64,000 nucleotides of DNA from Methylobacter sp. (GCF_004322395.1 NZ_SCTW01000008.1:1-64000), one strand, 5' to 3'; positions 8,811-17,571 are shown, counted from the stretch's first letter. The notes: a model not told the origin generated them from the letters alone. Translations and numbers: made by a program.

Positions 8811-8993
8811 ATGGCTAAGAAAGCGGGCAATTACATTAACCATTTAAAAACTGGCCATCTTGCCGCTGCACTCGCTCTGAATCGAGGTCTCGCCGCCAAA
8901 CTGGAACAACGCGACAAAGCGGGACTAAAAATTCGGCAATCATTGCGGTTATTTTTAGCGTCCGCCACATTAAAAACACTCATTTACTGCTGA
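8811..8993 (+). CDS. Hypothetical small ORF (60 aa), doubtful
   Basis: A basic 60-residue frame, unrecognised, in the 775-bp gap between the amidoligase operon and tsaB. It has no good ribosome site and no known motif. The Ala/Leu-rich and Lys/Arg-rich composition could be coding or chance. The rest of the gap (8994-9258) is AT-rich and shows no convincing gene on either strand. Confidence 0.2.
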   Translation: MAKKAGNYINHLKTGHLAAALALNRGLAAKLEQRDKAGLKIRQSLRLFLASATLKTLIYC

Positions 8994-9258
8994 ATAACTG
9001 CTGATTATTCTGTTGTTTTTACGCAAAAATAGTAAGCAATCTGGATTCATCTATTCGTTTATTTATACGCGGGATCAGTGGCAAATACCCAGCACGTAAA
9101 CTTGCAAAAAAACAACTTGTTGTGGACTAACCACTGGTTATTTAAAGCACCTAAAAACCGGAACCAGCTCTCATTTAATTGATAATTAAATTTCTTGTTT
9201 TACTTATTTAATGGGTGGAATATCACGCTTAAATCAAACAAATATTGGATGACTAATC

Positions 9259-9399
9259 ATGAAAATTTTAAACATACTGGTTTTACTGGCCTCTCTTTTT
9301 GCGATAGCCGGCGCTGCTTTTTTCCAGTTTTTGGTTTTACTGACAAATGCACTATTTGCTCAGCCGGTTCATAATCGGCATTCCTCCTGGCTTGGCTAG
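9259..9399 (+). CDS. Hypothetical small hydrophobic protein (46 aa)
   Basis: The frame from ATG at 9259 to TAG at 9397-9399 encodes 46 residues. The first 35 are almost entirely hydrophobic (start MKILNILVLLASLFAIAGAA) and resemble a signal anchor or a small membrane protein. It ends about 60 bp before the convergent tsaB gene. The ribosome site is weak. It could also be the remnant of a larger membrane protein. Unrecognised; support is composition only. Confidence 0.3.
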   Translation: MKILNILVLLASLFAIAGAAFFQFLVLLTNALFAQPVHNRHSSWLG

Positions 9400-9460
9400 G
9401 GAAGTGCTGAACAAATCATTTCCGTTCATGGTCCGCAAGGCTCTTCTAAGCGCATCCGTA

Positions 9461-10144
9461 TTAGCGCTCCGATTCTTTTTTTGCGACCTTATCCCGCAAA
9501 TAAACCGGCATGGCCTGTTCTACAACAACGGCCAAGCCCTGTTCAAAACCTCGCGCGCCTAATCGGGCAATCGCCCCGGCTTTGGGAAGCATATCGGCTT
9601 TATAGCGACTGACTCGCCCTGCCAAACGGTTCATCAATTCCTGAGGGTAAACGCTCCAACCTGAACCGATGCCTACGCCGGCCAGCTCGGGAAATTCTAC
9701 CTGCTCAGCCGGAGTCACAACTTCTTCGCCAACCAGTTCGGCATAGCCTTGAGCCTCTCGCCGATAAACGCCCCAGAAAATCTCGCCCATCCGCGCATCC
9801 ATCGCAACAAAGGCTACGTTCTCATCATTGTGATCGAAAAAATCCTGGGCTATGGCCGCCAAGGTGGATACGGGGACTACCGGCAAATCGGCGCCCAAGG
9901 CGATACCCTGAATTACGCCGGTGGCAATCCGTACGCCGGTAAACGAACCGGGGCCGCGACTGAACGCCAGCGCATCAAGCTGTTGCGGCTTTAAACCCGC
10001 CTCTGTCATCAACGAATCAATCATCGGCAAAATCAGCTTGGTATGTTCTTTGGGAGTCAGCTCAAAACGTTCTTTTATATCGCCATCAATAAACAGCGCT
10101 GCCGAGCAAGCTTCGGTCGATGTTTCTACTGCCAATAGTTTCAT
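9461..10144 (-). CDS. tsaB: tRNA threonylcarbamoyladenosine biosynthesis protein TsaB
   Basis: TsaB is the inactive paralogue partner of TsaD in the complex that makes the t6A37 modification on tRNAs reading ANN codons. The 227-residue protein shows the ASKHA-fold opening MKLLAVETSTEACSAAL, the block DALAFSRGPGSFTGVRI and AMDARMGEIFWGVY, all typical. Length is normal. It lies downstream of yoaA on the same strand, an association also seen in E. coli, but a 187-bp spacer with a strong inverted repeat separates them, so co-transcription is uncertain. Confidence 0.93.
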   Translation of the reverse strand: MKLLAVETSTEACSAALFIDGDIKERFELTPKEHTKLILPMIDSLMTEAGLKPQQLDALAFSRGPGSFTGVRIATGVIQGIALGADLPVVPVSTLAAIAQDFFDHNDENVAFVAMDARMGEIFWGVYRREAQGYAELVGEEVVTPAEQVEFPELAGVGIGSGWSVYPQELMNRLAGRVSRYKADMLPKAGAIARLGARGFEQGLAVVVEQAMPVYLRDKVAKKESER

Positions 10145-10193
10145 TATTTGGTCTCTGTGGTAATTAAGAAACGTGCGTGAATGATTTTTTTAA

Positions 10194-10256
10194 ACCATGA
10201 AAAGCATGAAGGACATGAAGACTTAAATCCTCCATGTTCTTCATGCTCTTCATGGT
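10194..10256. repeat. Inverted repeat / hairpin between yoaA and tsaB
   Basis: ACCATGAAAAGCATGAAGGA (10194-10213, continuing to about 10219) faces its near complement ending CTTCATGCTCTTCATGGT (to 10256). The arms are built of CATGAAG-type units, pair over more than 20 bases, and leave a loop of about 15 bases. It could act as a transcription barrier between the two genes. Hairpins of the same design but other sequence occur at 43099-43211 and 62984-63084. Confidence 0.7.
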
Positions 10257-10330
10257 AATTGCTTAAATAAATTTAGGCAGGTCCTAAGCTAATTTCATGA
10301 TTTGATGCGTAGGGGGGTACCATGCGCACC

Positions 10331-12259
10331 TTAGTCTTCGTCCTGAAAAAACGCCCGTACATCCTCTATATCGCGGGTGCGCTTCATTGCCGGTACGCTG
10401 TCTAAAAATATTTGCCCGTACGACTTTTTTAACAAGCGAGGGTCGCAGACCATCAATACGCCTCGGTCTGTTACGTCGCGGATCAATCGGCCTATGCCCT
10501 GCCTTAACGCAATCACGGCGGTAGGCAACTGGTATTCGAAGAACGAGTTCCGCCCTTGTTTGGTCATCGCATCCAATCTCGCTTTTAATACCGGATCGCC
10601 GGGCGAGGCAAAAGGCAGTTTGTCGATAATGACGCAAGATAAGGCCTCGCCCCTGACATCTACGCCTTCCCAAAAACTTGATGTGCCCAGCAGCACGGCA
10701 TTACCCGCCGCTTTAAACTGCTCCAGCAACAAAGCTTTGGGGCGGCTGCCCTGAATCAGCAACGGGAAATCGACTTTTTTCTCCAACAATTCGGCAGCCT
10801 CTTTCAGCGCGCGATGACTGGTAAACAGGAAAAACGCCCTGCCCTTGCTGGCCTGCAACACCGGCACGGCAAACTCAATAATCAGCGGGATAAACGAAGG
10901 ATCATTGGGCTGTGGCAAGCCTTTAGGATGATAAAACAAGGATTGGTTAGCATAATCGAAAGGACTGCCCCAACTTTCGCTGGCTGCGTTGCTCAGCCCC
11001 AAGTTATTGGCGAAATGGTCGAACCTGTTCGCTACGCTTAAAGTCGCCGAGGTAAAAATCCACGCTGCTTGGTGTTGCTGCATGAAAGAACGGAATTCCG
11101 CAGCAATATCCAGCGGTGTCCGGCTTAAGGTAAAGGTGCTTTTATAGGTCTCATACCAGCGTATCCACTTGCCACTGTTGTCTTCGAGAATAATTTTTAA
11201 CTGTTGCAGTAGTTCGTCGGCGCGCTTGAAACACGAGTCCAAGCCTTTGGTTTTAACCGATGCCAGCTCCAGTTGATCAGCCAAGCGCTGTAACTGGTCT
11301 TTAACAGCAGTCAACGATCCGGAAATTTTGGGATTGTTTTCGATGTCCTGCCAATCGCCGCGTTTAAGCTCAATGCCGAACGCCAGCCTCATGTCTTTGA
11401 CCTCGTGTTCCAGGTCTTCGCAGGCGGTACGCAAGGCGGGCATGTCGGTTGCGTCTTTAAAATATTCCATCAATGCGTCTTTGGCCAGATCATTCATCTG
11501 CTTGGCGCTGACGGTAATGCCTAAAAAGTTGGAGGCGGTATCGGCCAGTTGATGCGCTTCGTCGATAATAACAACTTCGGCATCGGGCAATAATTCGCCG
11601 AAACCGCTGTCGCGTATCGACCAGTCTGCGCACAGCAAATGATGGTTAACGACCAATATTTCGCTTTCCTGGGCTTTTTTCCTGGCCTTAACCAAAAAAC
11701 AATCGGCGTAATCCGGACAATCCTGTCCCAGACAATTATCCAGCGACGAAGTCGCCTGATACCAGACCGGGTCGGCTTCTGCTACTTCGGACATTTCCGA
11801 AACATCGCCTATTTTGGTTCGTTTTGACCAGGATTGGATTTTTGCCAGCGCAACGGCATCTTCCTTACTGAAACCCAGCGTGGAAGTTAATGCGTTTTTC
11901 AGCCGATAGGTGCATAAATAATTGCTGCGGCCTTTTAGCAACGCGGCGATAAACGGCATTTTGATCGCCTTGCGGATCACCGGCAAATCCTTGTTAAACA
12001 GCTGATCCTGAAGATTTTTGGTGCCGGTCGAGATAATGACTTTTTTGCCGGACAAAATGGCGGGTACCAAATAAGCAAAGGTCTTGCCGGTGCCGGTTCC
12101 GGCTTCGGCGATTAAATTCTGGTTTGCTTCAATGGCACGGGCAATCGCCTCGGCCATTTCAACCTGGGCGGCTCGTGGCTGATAGCCGGGAATGACTTCC
12201 GCCAATCCGCCGTTGCTACCGAAAAATGCTTCCAGTTCTGTTAATTGATTCTCTTGCAC
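10331..12259 (-). CDS. yoaA: DinG-family ATP-dependent helicase YoaA
   Basis: An XPD/DinG-like superfamily 2 helicase, 642 residues, thought to act on damaged replication intermediates. Walker A is AEAGTGTGKT (51-60), and the DEAH box is at 233-236 (IIDEAHQLAD). Four cysteines C116, C176, C181 and C187 fit the 4Fe-4S ligand pattern of this family. The C-terminal helicase block GTSSFWEGVDVRGEALSCVI and LRQGIGRLIRD are present. Start is a GTG at 12257-12259; the next Met is residue 35, inside the conserved N-terminal region, so the GTG start is probably right despite a weak ribosome site. In E. coli the homologue also neighbours tsaB. Confidence 0.9.
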   Translation of the reverse strand: MQENQLTELEAFFGSNGGLAEVIPGYQPRAAQVEMAEAIARAIEANQNLIAEAGTGTGKTFAYLVPAILSGKKVIISTGTKNLQDQLFNKDLPVIRKAIKMPFIAALLKGRSNYLCTYRLKNALTSTLGFSKEDAVALAKIQSWSKRTKIGDVSEMSEVAEADPVWYQATSSLDNCLGQDCPDYADCFLVKARKKAQESEILVVNHHLLCADWSIRDSGFGELLPDAEVVIIDEAHQLADTASNFLGITVSAKQMNDLAKDALMEYFKDATDMPALRTACEDLEHEVKDMRLAFGIELKRGDWQDIENNPKISGSLTAVKDQLQRLADQLELASVKTKGLDSCFKRADELLQQLKIILEDNSGKWIRWYETYKSTFTLSRTPLDIAAEFRSFMQQHQAAWIFTSATLSVANRFDHFANNLGLSNAASESWGSPFDYANQSLFYHPKGLPQPNDPSFIPLIIEFAVPVLQASKGRAFFLFTSHRALKEAAELLEKKVDFPLLIQGSRPKALLLEQFKAAGNAVLLGTSSFWEGVDVRGEALSCVIIDKLPFASPGDPVLKARLDAMTKQGRNSFFEYQLPTAVIALRQGIGRLIRDVTDRGVLMVCDPRLLKKSYGQIFLDSVPAMKRTRDIEDVRAFFQDED

Positions 12260-12371
12260 TGTTTTTTGTTTGCTATTTTAAAGTCGACCGGCACGAGCGG
12301 TTCACTTTTTATCCTGATTAAAATATGAAAACTTGCCGACTTGAAAGCTTGAAAATAAGGGAAAGAAAAAA

Positions 12372-12614
12372 TCAAGGAAAGAGACATTTGAGCAATTCGT
12401 GACGAGTAAGCTTAAAGTGTGCCTCGATGTCCGTAAGAATAGCCACCAATGTACCTATTTTTAAAGGGTTATGAGCAGGAATAGTTATGTGATGTTCGCC
12501 GTTTTCAAAGGTTGTTAGTCGTATGTGGCTGCCGGTCTGACGCGTAACATGGTATCCGAGTTCCGCAAGTGCTTTTGCAAGCCCTGTTCCGGTAATGTCG
12601 CGAGGGAGTTTCAA
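12372..12614 (-). CDS. hicA: HicA-like mRNA interferase toxin
   Basis: An 80-residue protein of the YcfA/HicA family with a double-stranded RNA-binding-like fold. HicA toxins cleave mRNA. The start KLPRDITGTGLAKALAELGY and the active-site block TGSHIRL, with the catalytic His at about residue 31, are clear; HITIPAHNPLKIGTL follows as in the family. It is the second gene of the pair, and its ATG overlaps the antitoxin stop by four bases. Confidence 0.85.
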   Translation of the reverse strand: MKLPRDITGTGLAKALAELGYHVTRQTGSHIRLTTFENGEHHITIPAHNPLKIGTLVAILTDIEAHFKLTRHELLKCLFP

Positions 12615-12817
12615 ACTGCAAGGACTTCTTCGCGAACGAAATGCAGGCGAATCATCTTTGGCGCTTTCTCTCCATCGAAGTGGCAGCGAACAGCGTCCTG
12701 GACATTGGCGTGGAGTTCTTCATGGGTATCCGCATCGATAAAAATAGATTCGCCGAGCGCCTTAGCCGTATACCCCCCTTCCGGAGCGTCTTCTACAATA
12801 AAGAAAATTTCGTTCAT
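12611..12817 (-). CDS. hicB: HicB-like antitoxin
   Basis: A 68-residue protein with the short HicB-type alpha/beta fold: IFFIVEDAPEGGYTAKALG followed by a helix and a final strand. It is encoded immediately before the toxin gene with an ATGA overlap, and has a strong AAGGAG ribosome site. It lacks the C-terminal HTH or ribbon-helix-helix domain that many HicB antitoxins use for autorepression. If it controls its own promoter, that must be through another protein, or it may work by binding toxin only. Family identity rests on its position and general pattern. Confidence 0.75.
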   Translation of the reverse strand: MNEIFFIVEDAPEGGYTAKALGESIFIDADTHEELHANVQDAVRCHFDGEKAPKMIRLHFVREEVLAV

Positions 12818-13086
12818 GGTTTACTCCTTACGGTCGGGAGTAAATACTAACAAAGTATCAGTAATCATGCAAAAACCATAAGTTAAGCGTTTTTACCAAA
12901 TTTAAAGGATGGCCTGTTTTCTATAAGCCTTTGGTGAATCACTGCTCCGGCAGCCTAAAGATGAATTCACTTGCGTCAGCAGCATTGACTAATCATTGCT
13001 TATGTAGTCTGATCTCGTTGCGAACATCCTGACACAAAGCCGCATATTCCAACGTGCCAATATCAATTGAATCGAGGTAAATCCAG

Positions 13087-14736
13087 ATGAAAAAGACTAA
13101 TTTGCAACGCCGCAAGCTATTAAAATATGCCGGAATAGGCATTGCCGGAGCGGTCACTTACCCGAGCTGGACGCAGGCAGCTAGCGAACTTGTCAGGGTC
13201 AACAGGCCGTCTGCCGATTTTCTTCCCGACGTTGAAATCGAACTGACCATGAACACGGCTGACGTGGCCGTCTTACAAGGTGAAAAAACCCATATCTGGA
13301 AAATTACCGGCAAGGTCATAAAAGGCCCTTCAGGCGTACTCGACAATAATGAAGGCACCTATCTGGCTCCTACCCTGAGCTTTAAAAAAGGCCAAAAAGT
13401 CAGGCTGATTCTTAACAACAATTTGCCGGCCCAATCGATCCTGCACTGGCATGGTTTGCATGTGCCCGCCAACATGGACGGCAATCCGATGTATGCGATC
13501 GATCGAGGCGAAACCTATGTCTATGAATTCGAAATACTCAACCGGGCGGGCACCTATTTTTATCACTCCCATACCCACAGCGTCACGGCCCGGCAAGTCT
13601 ATTCCGGCTTGGCAGGCCTGTTAATCGTCAGCGACGACCAGGAGCAGGCGCTGAATTTACCGAACGGCGATTTTGATGTGCCGCTGGTAATTCAGGATCG
13701 CAGCTTTGACGACCAGAACCAACTGGTTTATTCAGCCCACATGATGCAGCGTATGCAAGGTTTTCTGGGCGATCAGATTCTGGTCAACGGTAAGCCTAAT
13801 TTTGTGTTGCCGGTGGCGACACGCGCCTATCGTCTCCGGCTGGTCAACGGCTCTAATTCCCGTATTTATAAACTGGCCTGGGATGACGGCACTCCTCTCA
13901 CTGTAATAGGCGTTGACGGCGGCTTGCTGGAAAGTCCCGAGCAACATGCTTACGTAATGCTGTCTCCAGGAGAAAGAGTAGAAGTTTGGATGGACTTTAG
14001 CGGACGGGCGGTAGGCAACGAGCTGACCATGCGCAGCCTCCAGTTTGATACTTCCGCGCATGGCGCCATGGGTATGATGGGAGGCGGACATCGAGGTATG
14101 ATGGGCGGTGGAATGATGGGGGGCCGGCATCGAGGCATGATGGGAGGTGGAATGATGGGAGGCGGTATGATGTCGGTCAGCGCCTTGCCTTCAGGATCGG
14201 ACTATCCCCTCTTAAAAATCCGGGTCGCCAAAAAAGAGCAAGGCAATAATACTTTGCCAAAGATCCTAACTCCGATCACCGCACTGCATGTCAAAAATGC
14301 TGCAAACGCGGCCAATCCCAGAACCATCGCTTTATCCATGGAGCATATGTCAGCCTTGCTGAATGGCCGCTCTTATAAAATGGACGATGTTCAGCCGGAT
14401 GAAATTATCCCGGTTAACAGCCTGCAATTAATCGAGTTCGATAACGGTTTCGGCGGCGGGATGCATGGCATGATGAACATGCCGCATCCAATGCATTTGC
14501 ATGGCGAACAGTTTCAGATCGTCAAGCGGGAAATCAGCTCGGGTTCCAGCGATAACTACGCCACCGTCGCATCAGGATTTGTCAACAGCGGCTGGAAAGA
14601 TACGGTTCTGGTGATGCCGGGCGAAAAGGTCACGATATTAAAACCGTTTAACGATTTTAAAGGCCTGTTCATGTACCACTGCCACAACCTGGAACACGAA
14701 GATATGGGCATGATGAGGGATTTTCTTATTAACTGA
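13087..14736 (+). CDS. Tat-exported multicopper oxidase, Met-rich (CueO/CopA-like)
   Basis: A 549-residue three-cupredoxin oxidase, likely oxidising Cu(I) or phenolic substrates in the periplasm with O2 as acceptor. The N-terminus has a twin-arginine signal (RRKLLKYAG). All copper motifs are present: HWHG (about 120-123), YHSHTH (about 158-163), HPMHLHG (about 464-470) and HCHNLEHEDMGMM near the end, with the Cys ligand of the type 1 site. Residues about 327-362 are an insertion of Met, Gly and His, comparable with the copper-binding Met-rich segment of CueO; the DNA under it is a 39-bp tandem repeat. GAGG gives a ribosome site. No other copper-resistance gene lies nearby. Its stop codon falls in a dispersed repeat. 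Confidence 0.92.
   Translation: MKKTNLQRRKLLKYAGIGIAGAVTYPSWTQAASELVRVNRPSADFLPDVEIELTMNTADVAVLQGEKTHIWKITGKVIKGPSGVLDNNEGTYLAPTLSFKKGQKVRLILNNNLPAQSILHWHGLHVPANMDGNPMYAIDRGETYVYEFEILNRAGTYFYHSHTHSVTARQVYSGLAGLLIVSDDQEQALNLPNGDFDVPLVIQDRSFDDQNQLVYSAHMMQRMQGFLGDQILVNGKPNFVLPVATRAYRLRLVNGSNSRIYKLAWDDGTPLTVIGVDGGLLESPEQHAYVMLSPGERVEVWMDFSGRAVGNELTMRSLQFDTSAHGAMGMMGGGHRGMMGGGMMGGRHRGMMGGGMMGGGMMSVSALPSGSDYPLLKIRVAKKEQGNNTLPKILTPITALHVKNAANAANPRTIALSMEHMSALLNGRSYKMDDVQPDEIIPVNSLQLIEFDNGFGGGMHGMMNMPHPMHLHGEQFQIVKREISSGSSDNYATVASGFVNSGWKDTVLVMPGEKVTILKPFNDFKGLFMYHCHNLEHEDMGMMRDFLIN
14077..14172 (+). repeat. 39-bp tandem repeat inside the oxidase gene
   Basis: Two imperfect 39-bp units (14077-14115 and 14116-14154) and an 18-bp partial third (14155-14172) encode the repeating pattern MGGGHRGMMGGGM. 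The unit is a multiple of three, so gain or loss of copies would keep the frame and change the number of Met and His ligands. Confidence 0.85.
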
Positions 14737-14860
14737 TGTTACGCAATTAGTCGAATTAAGATCTTATATTTTAAGGTGTCGCTAGCGCGACGTTTATTTG
14801 AATCGGGTTTATCGCACCCGAAGGCGAGTTACTTTCTTTTGCGTCGCCAAAAGAAAGTAA
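14731..14860. repeat. Dispersed repeat, copy 2 (complete), with 13-bp hairpin
   Basis: This matches 4537-4655 from AACTGATGTTACGCA through TTTGCGTCGCC. Here it continues with the full hairpin: TTACTTTCTTTTG (14829-14841) pairs with CAAAAGAAAGTAA (14848-14860). The repeat begins before the multicopper oxidase stop (14734-14736), so the last codon and stop come from it. Between 14861 and 14913 there is only spacer leading to the convergent gene. The hairpin could terminate either gene. Confidence 0.8.
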
Positions 14861-14913
14861 CCAAAGAAAAGGCGACCCGGTTGCCGCTTCTCTCCTGCGC
14901 TCCTTTGAGCATC

Positions 14914-16470
14914 CTACACCCTTACTAGCGAACGTAGCTGGGAATCTTCAACCAGAATATGTTTCACCAACCAGTCGCGCAAATAGGACAGGACGTCAAA
15001 CTGCGCGACCAACGGATTGGCGTGCAACTCTTCGTAAAACTCGCGGATTTTTGCTTCAAAAGCATGATGTTGATACTGTTGGCGATAGGTACCTTCAAAT
15101 TCATAGTGCGTCATCATCAGCTCTTCGGCACGAAAATGCACTTTGGCATAAGCATCCAATGCCTTGATTAGTCTTGCCACTTCGCGGATTCCGAGCTTAT
15201 TGATGACAACATCGTATAAATCGTTGATCAGATCGAACAAGTAACGATGATGCTCGTCGATAATATCAATACCCACACTGAGACTCTCATTCCATGGCGC
15301 CCACACATCTTCTCTCGGTTCAATCGGAGGAAGCGTCAACACCTGTTTAGGGTCGATAATGTCATCGCGATATAACTCACGCACCCGTAAAATTTCGGGC
15401 ATGGCAGTCTTAAACGCCTCCACGATTGCCGGATCAAAATGCTTTCCCGATTCAGAAATAATCCAGGCAGTCGCGTCCTCGACGGTCCAAGGTTTTTTAT
15501 AAGGACGTGTGGAAGTTAATGCATCAAATACATCAGCCACAGAACAAATCCGCGCCAAAATCGGGATTTGTTCGCCCGCCAACCCCTGCGGATATCCCGC
15601 TCCATCCCAGCGTTCATGGTGTGACCCGGCAATATCCCGCGCAGCGGCAATTAATGCGTCATTACCCATCAAAATGGAAACACCGATATTGGTGTGCGTT
15701 TTCATGATTTCAAATTCTTCGTGAGTCAGCTTGCCCGGCTTAAGCAATACCGCATCTGCGATGCCGATTTTTCCCACGTCATGCATGGGGGCCGCGACAT
15801 AAAGTAATTCTCGCTGATCCGTTGGCAACCCCATCGCCTTGGCAATCGCTTGCGCAAAATTGGCCATGCGCATGATGTGCCAGCCGGTTTCAGTGTCACG
15901 GTATTCCGACGCCAAACCCAAGTTGCGGATCGCATCCGCGCGCGCTTCCTCTAGTTCCAACTCCCGGATACGAAGTGTTTCATTGGTAAGTACCCGATGG
16001 ACCAAGCCGGAAAGTGCATACGCCAAGTCGTTCATAAAGTCGAGATGAATTAATGACGATTGATAATCGAGCGGAACAAACAACACGGTGTAGCCAATTC
16101 CTTGACCATCAATGCAAAGCGGCAAAAGAAATAATCGTTGCGGCAGCTTCTGTTCATCACCATCGCCGGATAAGAACGAAACAGTTTCGACCTGGCATGT
16201 TTGAGTAATTGCAGCAGAAGAAAATATTCCGGAATCCCAACGCAAGTGCGACTCCCATGCCGGCTCCATGCCAAATTGCGCGACTTGAAAATAACTCCCC
16301 CGCGGATTAAGCAAAACTATCGCTCCTCGAGATTCCAACGGCAAATCGTGATAGTCGCGCAATATTGCAAGCAAGCGTTCAAGCATCAAATCCAAATTCG
16401 ATGCGGTAGTGCTGGTAACAGTTAGCTCAAACACCCGTTTTCTGATGGACCGCAATTCTTCTTTGTACAT
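14914..16470 (-). CDS. GAF / HD-GYP phosphodiesterase / hemerythrin fusion
   Basis: A 518-residue cytoplasmic signalling protein with no membrane segment. Residues about 25-165 look like a GAF sensor. Residues about 180-370 are an HD-GYP domain with its HD pair at H230/D231, HHERWDGAGYP (284-294) and typical flanks, so it should hydrolyse cyclic di-GMP. Residues about 393-515 are a bacteriohemerythrin with the full di-iron ligand set: H407 or H408, H445, E449, H468 or H469, H504 and D509. The fusion suggests oxygen- or redox-controlled turnover of c-di-GMP. A diguanylate cyclase and a PilZ protein are elsewhere in the window but not adjacent. It converges on the multicopper oxidase. Confidence 0.88.
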   Translation of the reverse strand: MYKEELRSIRKRVFELTVTSTTASNLDLMLERLLAILRDYHDLPLESRGAIVLLNPRGSYFQVAQFGMEPAWESHLRWDSGIFSSAAITQTCQVETVSFLSGDGDEQKLPQRLFLLPLCIDGQGIGYTVLFVPLDYQSSLIHLDFMNDLAYALSGLVHRVLTNETLRIRELELEEARADAIRNLGLASEYRDTETGWHIMRMANFAQAIAKAMGLPTDQRELLYVAAPMHDVGKIGIADAVLLKPGKLTHEEFEIMKTHTNIGVSILMGNDALIAAARDIAGSHHERWDGAGYPQGLAGEQIPILARICSVADVFDALTSTRPYKKPWTVEDATAWIISESGKHFDPAIVEAFKTAMPEILRVRELYRDDIIDPKQVLTLPPIEPREDVWAPWNESLSVGIDIIDEHHRYLFDLINDLYDVVINKLGIREVARLIKALDAYAKVHFRAEELMMTHYEFEGTYRQQYQHHAFEAKIREFYEELHANPLVAQFDVLSYLRDWLVKHILVEDSQLRSLVRV

Positions 16471-16593
16471 AATGAATCCCGCCGATATTAATAGTTATAG
16501 GATGGAGTTACGAAGGAAGTTCATTGTTCTCTAATTGGTGAGCTTCGTCCCTAGCATCCTATCAAGCTTCGTAGTCAGGCCGAATCATAGAGG

Positions 16594-17571
16594 CTAATTG
16601 TTAAAATCTAACGGACTGGACATTTGTGCGGGCTGGGTCTGTGTTTGATGCGCGCGCTTAATGTAATCCTGATACGCGGGCATTGCAATTGCAGCAAGTA
16701 CGCCTATTATCGCCACCATCGCCAGAAGCCCGCCCATTCCGCCACCAAAGCCAAAGCGGGGTATGAACAGCGCGAGCAGCCACGCTAATGGGTTGCGCAT
16801 CGGCGAAGAATAAGCGGGATTATCGAGACGAGCAGCACGTTTGACCAGCCAAGGATAATCCGCCACCAATTCATGGAAAGACATCCAAAAACCGCTACTG
16901 TCTTTAGTTTGCTCGAGATAGGCCGGCACGCTCAGCGTGGCCCAGCGTTTTTCCCCAGCAGCCAGAGCAACCAAACCCTGCACAGCTGGTTGCGATCCAT
17001 TGCAGCAGGCCAGGCCAAACTGGTCGCAAGTGTATTCACGGGCTCGAGAGTATGCTGCGCCAAGCAACGGAAGAATACTCGCCGGCCAAATATACGGCCC
17101 CCATTCAAGATGTTTTCTTTGAATATGGCCGAGTTCGTGGCCGATGTAGAAATTGATAGCCTCCGGGCTGCCTTCCATCGCGTCGACTACATTGGAATAC
17201 AAAACCACAAAATGTCGACCAAGAAAACGTGTCGCAAAGGCATTTAATATTCCTCCACCATTTATCAGATAGGCATCCGGGTATGGTGTTACGCCCAGCG
17301 TTTCGCAGCAGCGTGTATAGCGGTCATGAAGGTCAGGAAACTGATCGGCGCTGATTTTCACGCCATTGCCCTTAATCCAGGCTATCAAAGCGGACTGTGC
17401 AAACAAATAACTGATGAACAAGGCGAACATGTAAAGTAACGCTACGCCCATGGTGCCAACGATCAGTAGCAGCCAGAAAATAGTCGCCAGCGCGAAATGG
17501 AGCGTAAATAATATTTTTTCGTTCTTATAGACCAGCTCACCGATATTAGCCAAGCGATTGATTGCTTGCAT
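16594..17571 (-). CDS. M48-family membrane metallopeptidase with C-terminal pilin-like helix
   Basis: A 325-residue zinc protease related to HtpX. Two N-terminal membrane segments precede the catalytic helix GHELGHIQRKH (HExxH) and the third ligand region SRAREYTCDQFG. The C-terminal part has a Gly-rich stretch and a hydrophobic helix, GLLAMVAIIGVLAAIAMPAY followed by QDYIKRAH. This closely copies the N-terminal helix of type IV pilins, but without the Gly-Phe prepilin cleavage site. I choose ATG 17571, which has GGAG six bases upstream, over the in-frame TTG at 17583. The spacer upstream (17584-18098) carries a hairpin repeat and no gene. Confidence 0.86.
   Translation of the reverse strand: MQAINRLANIGELVYKNEKILFTLHFALATIFWLLLIVGTMGVALLYMFALFISYLFAQSALIAWIKGNGVKISADQFPDLHDRYTRCCETLGVTPYPDAYLINGGGILNAFATRFLGRHFVVLYSNVVDAMEGSPEAINFYIGHELGHIQRKHLEWGPYIWPASILPLLGAAYSRAREYTCDQFGLACCNGSQPAVQGLVALAAGEKRWATLSVPAYLEQTKDSSGFWMSFHELVADYPWLVKRAARLDNPAYSSPMRNPLAWLLALFIPRFGFGGGMGGLLAMVAIIGVLAAIAMPAYQDYIKRAHQTQTQPAQMSSPLDFNN

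Noticed and set aside
8811-9399. Small frames in the gap before tsaB as firm genes
   Set aside because: Both lack good ribosome sites and recognised motifs; kept only as low-confidence features.
10284-10673. Open frame on the minus strand within yoaA
   Set aside because: Shadow of yoaA in another frame; Arg-rich composition and no motif.
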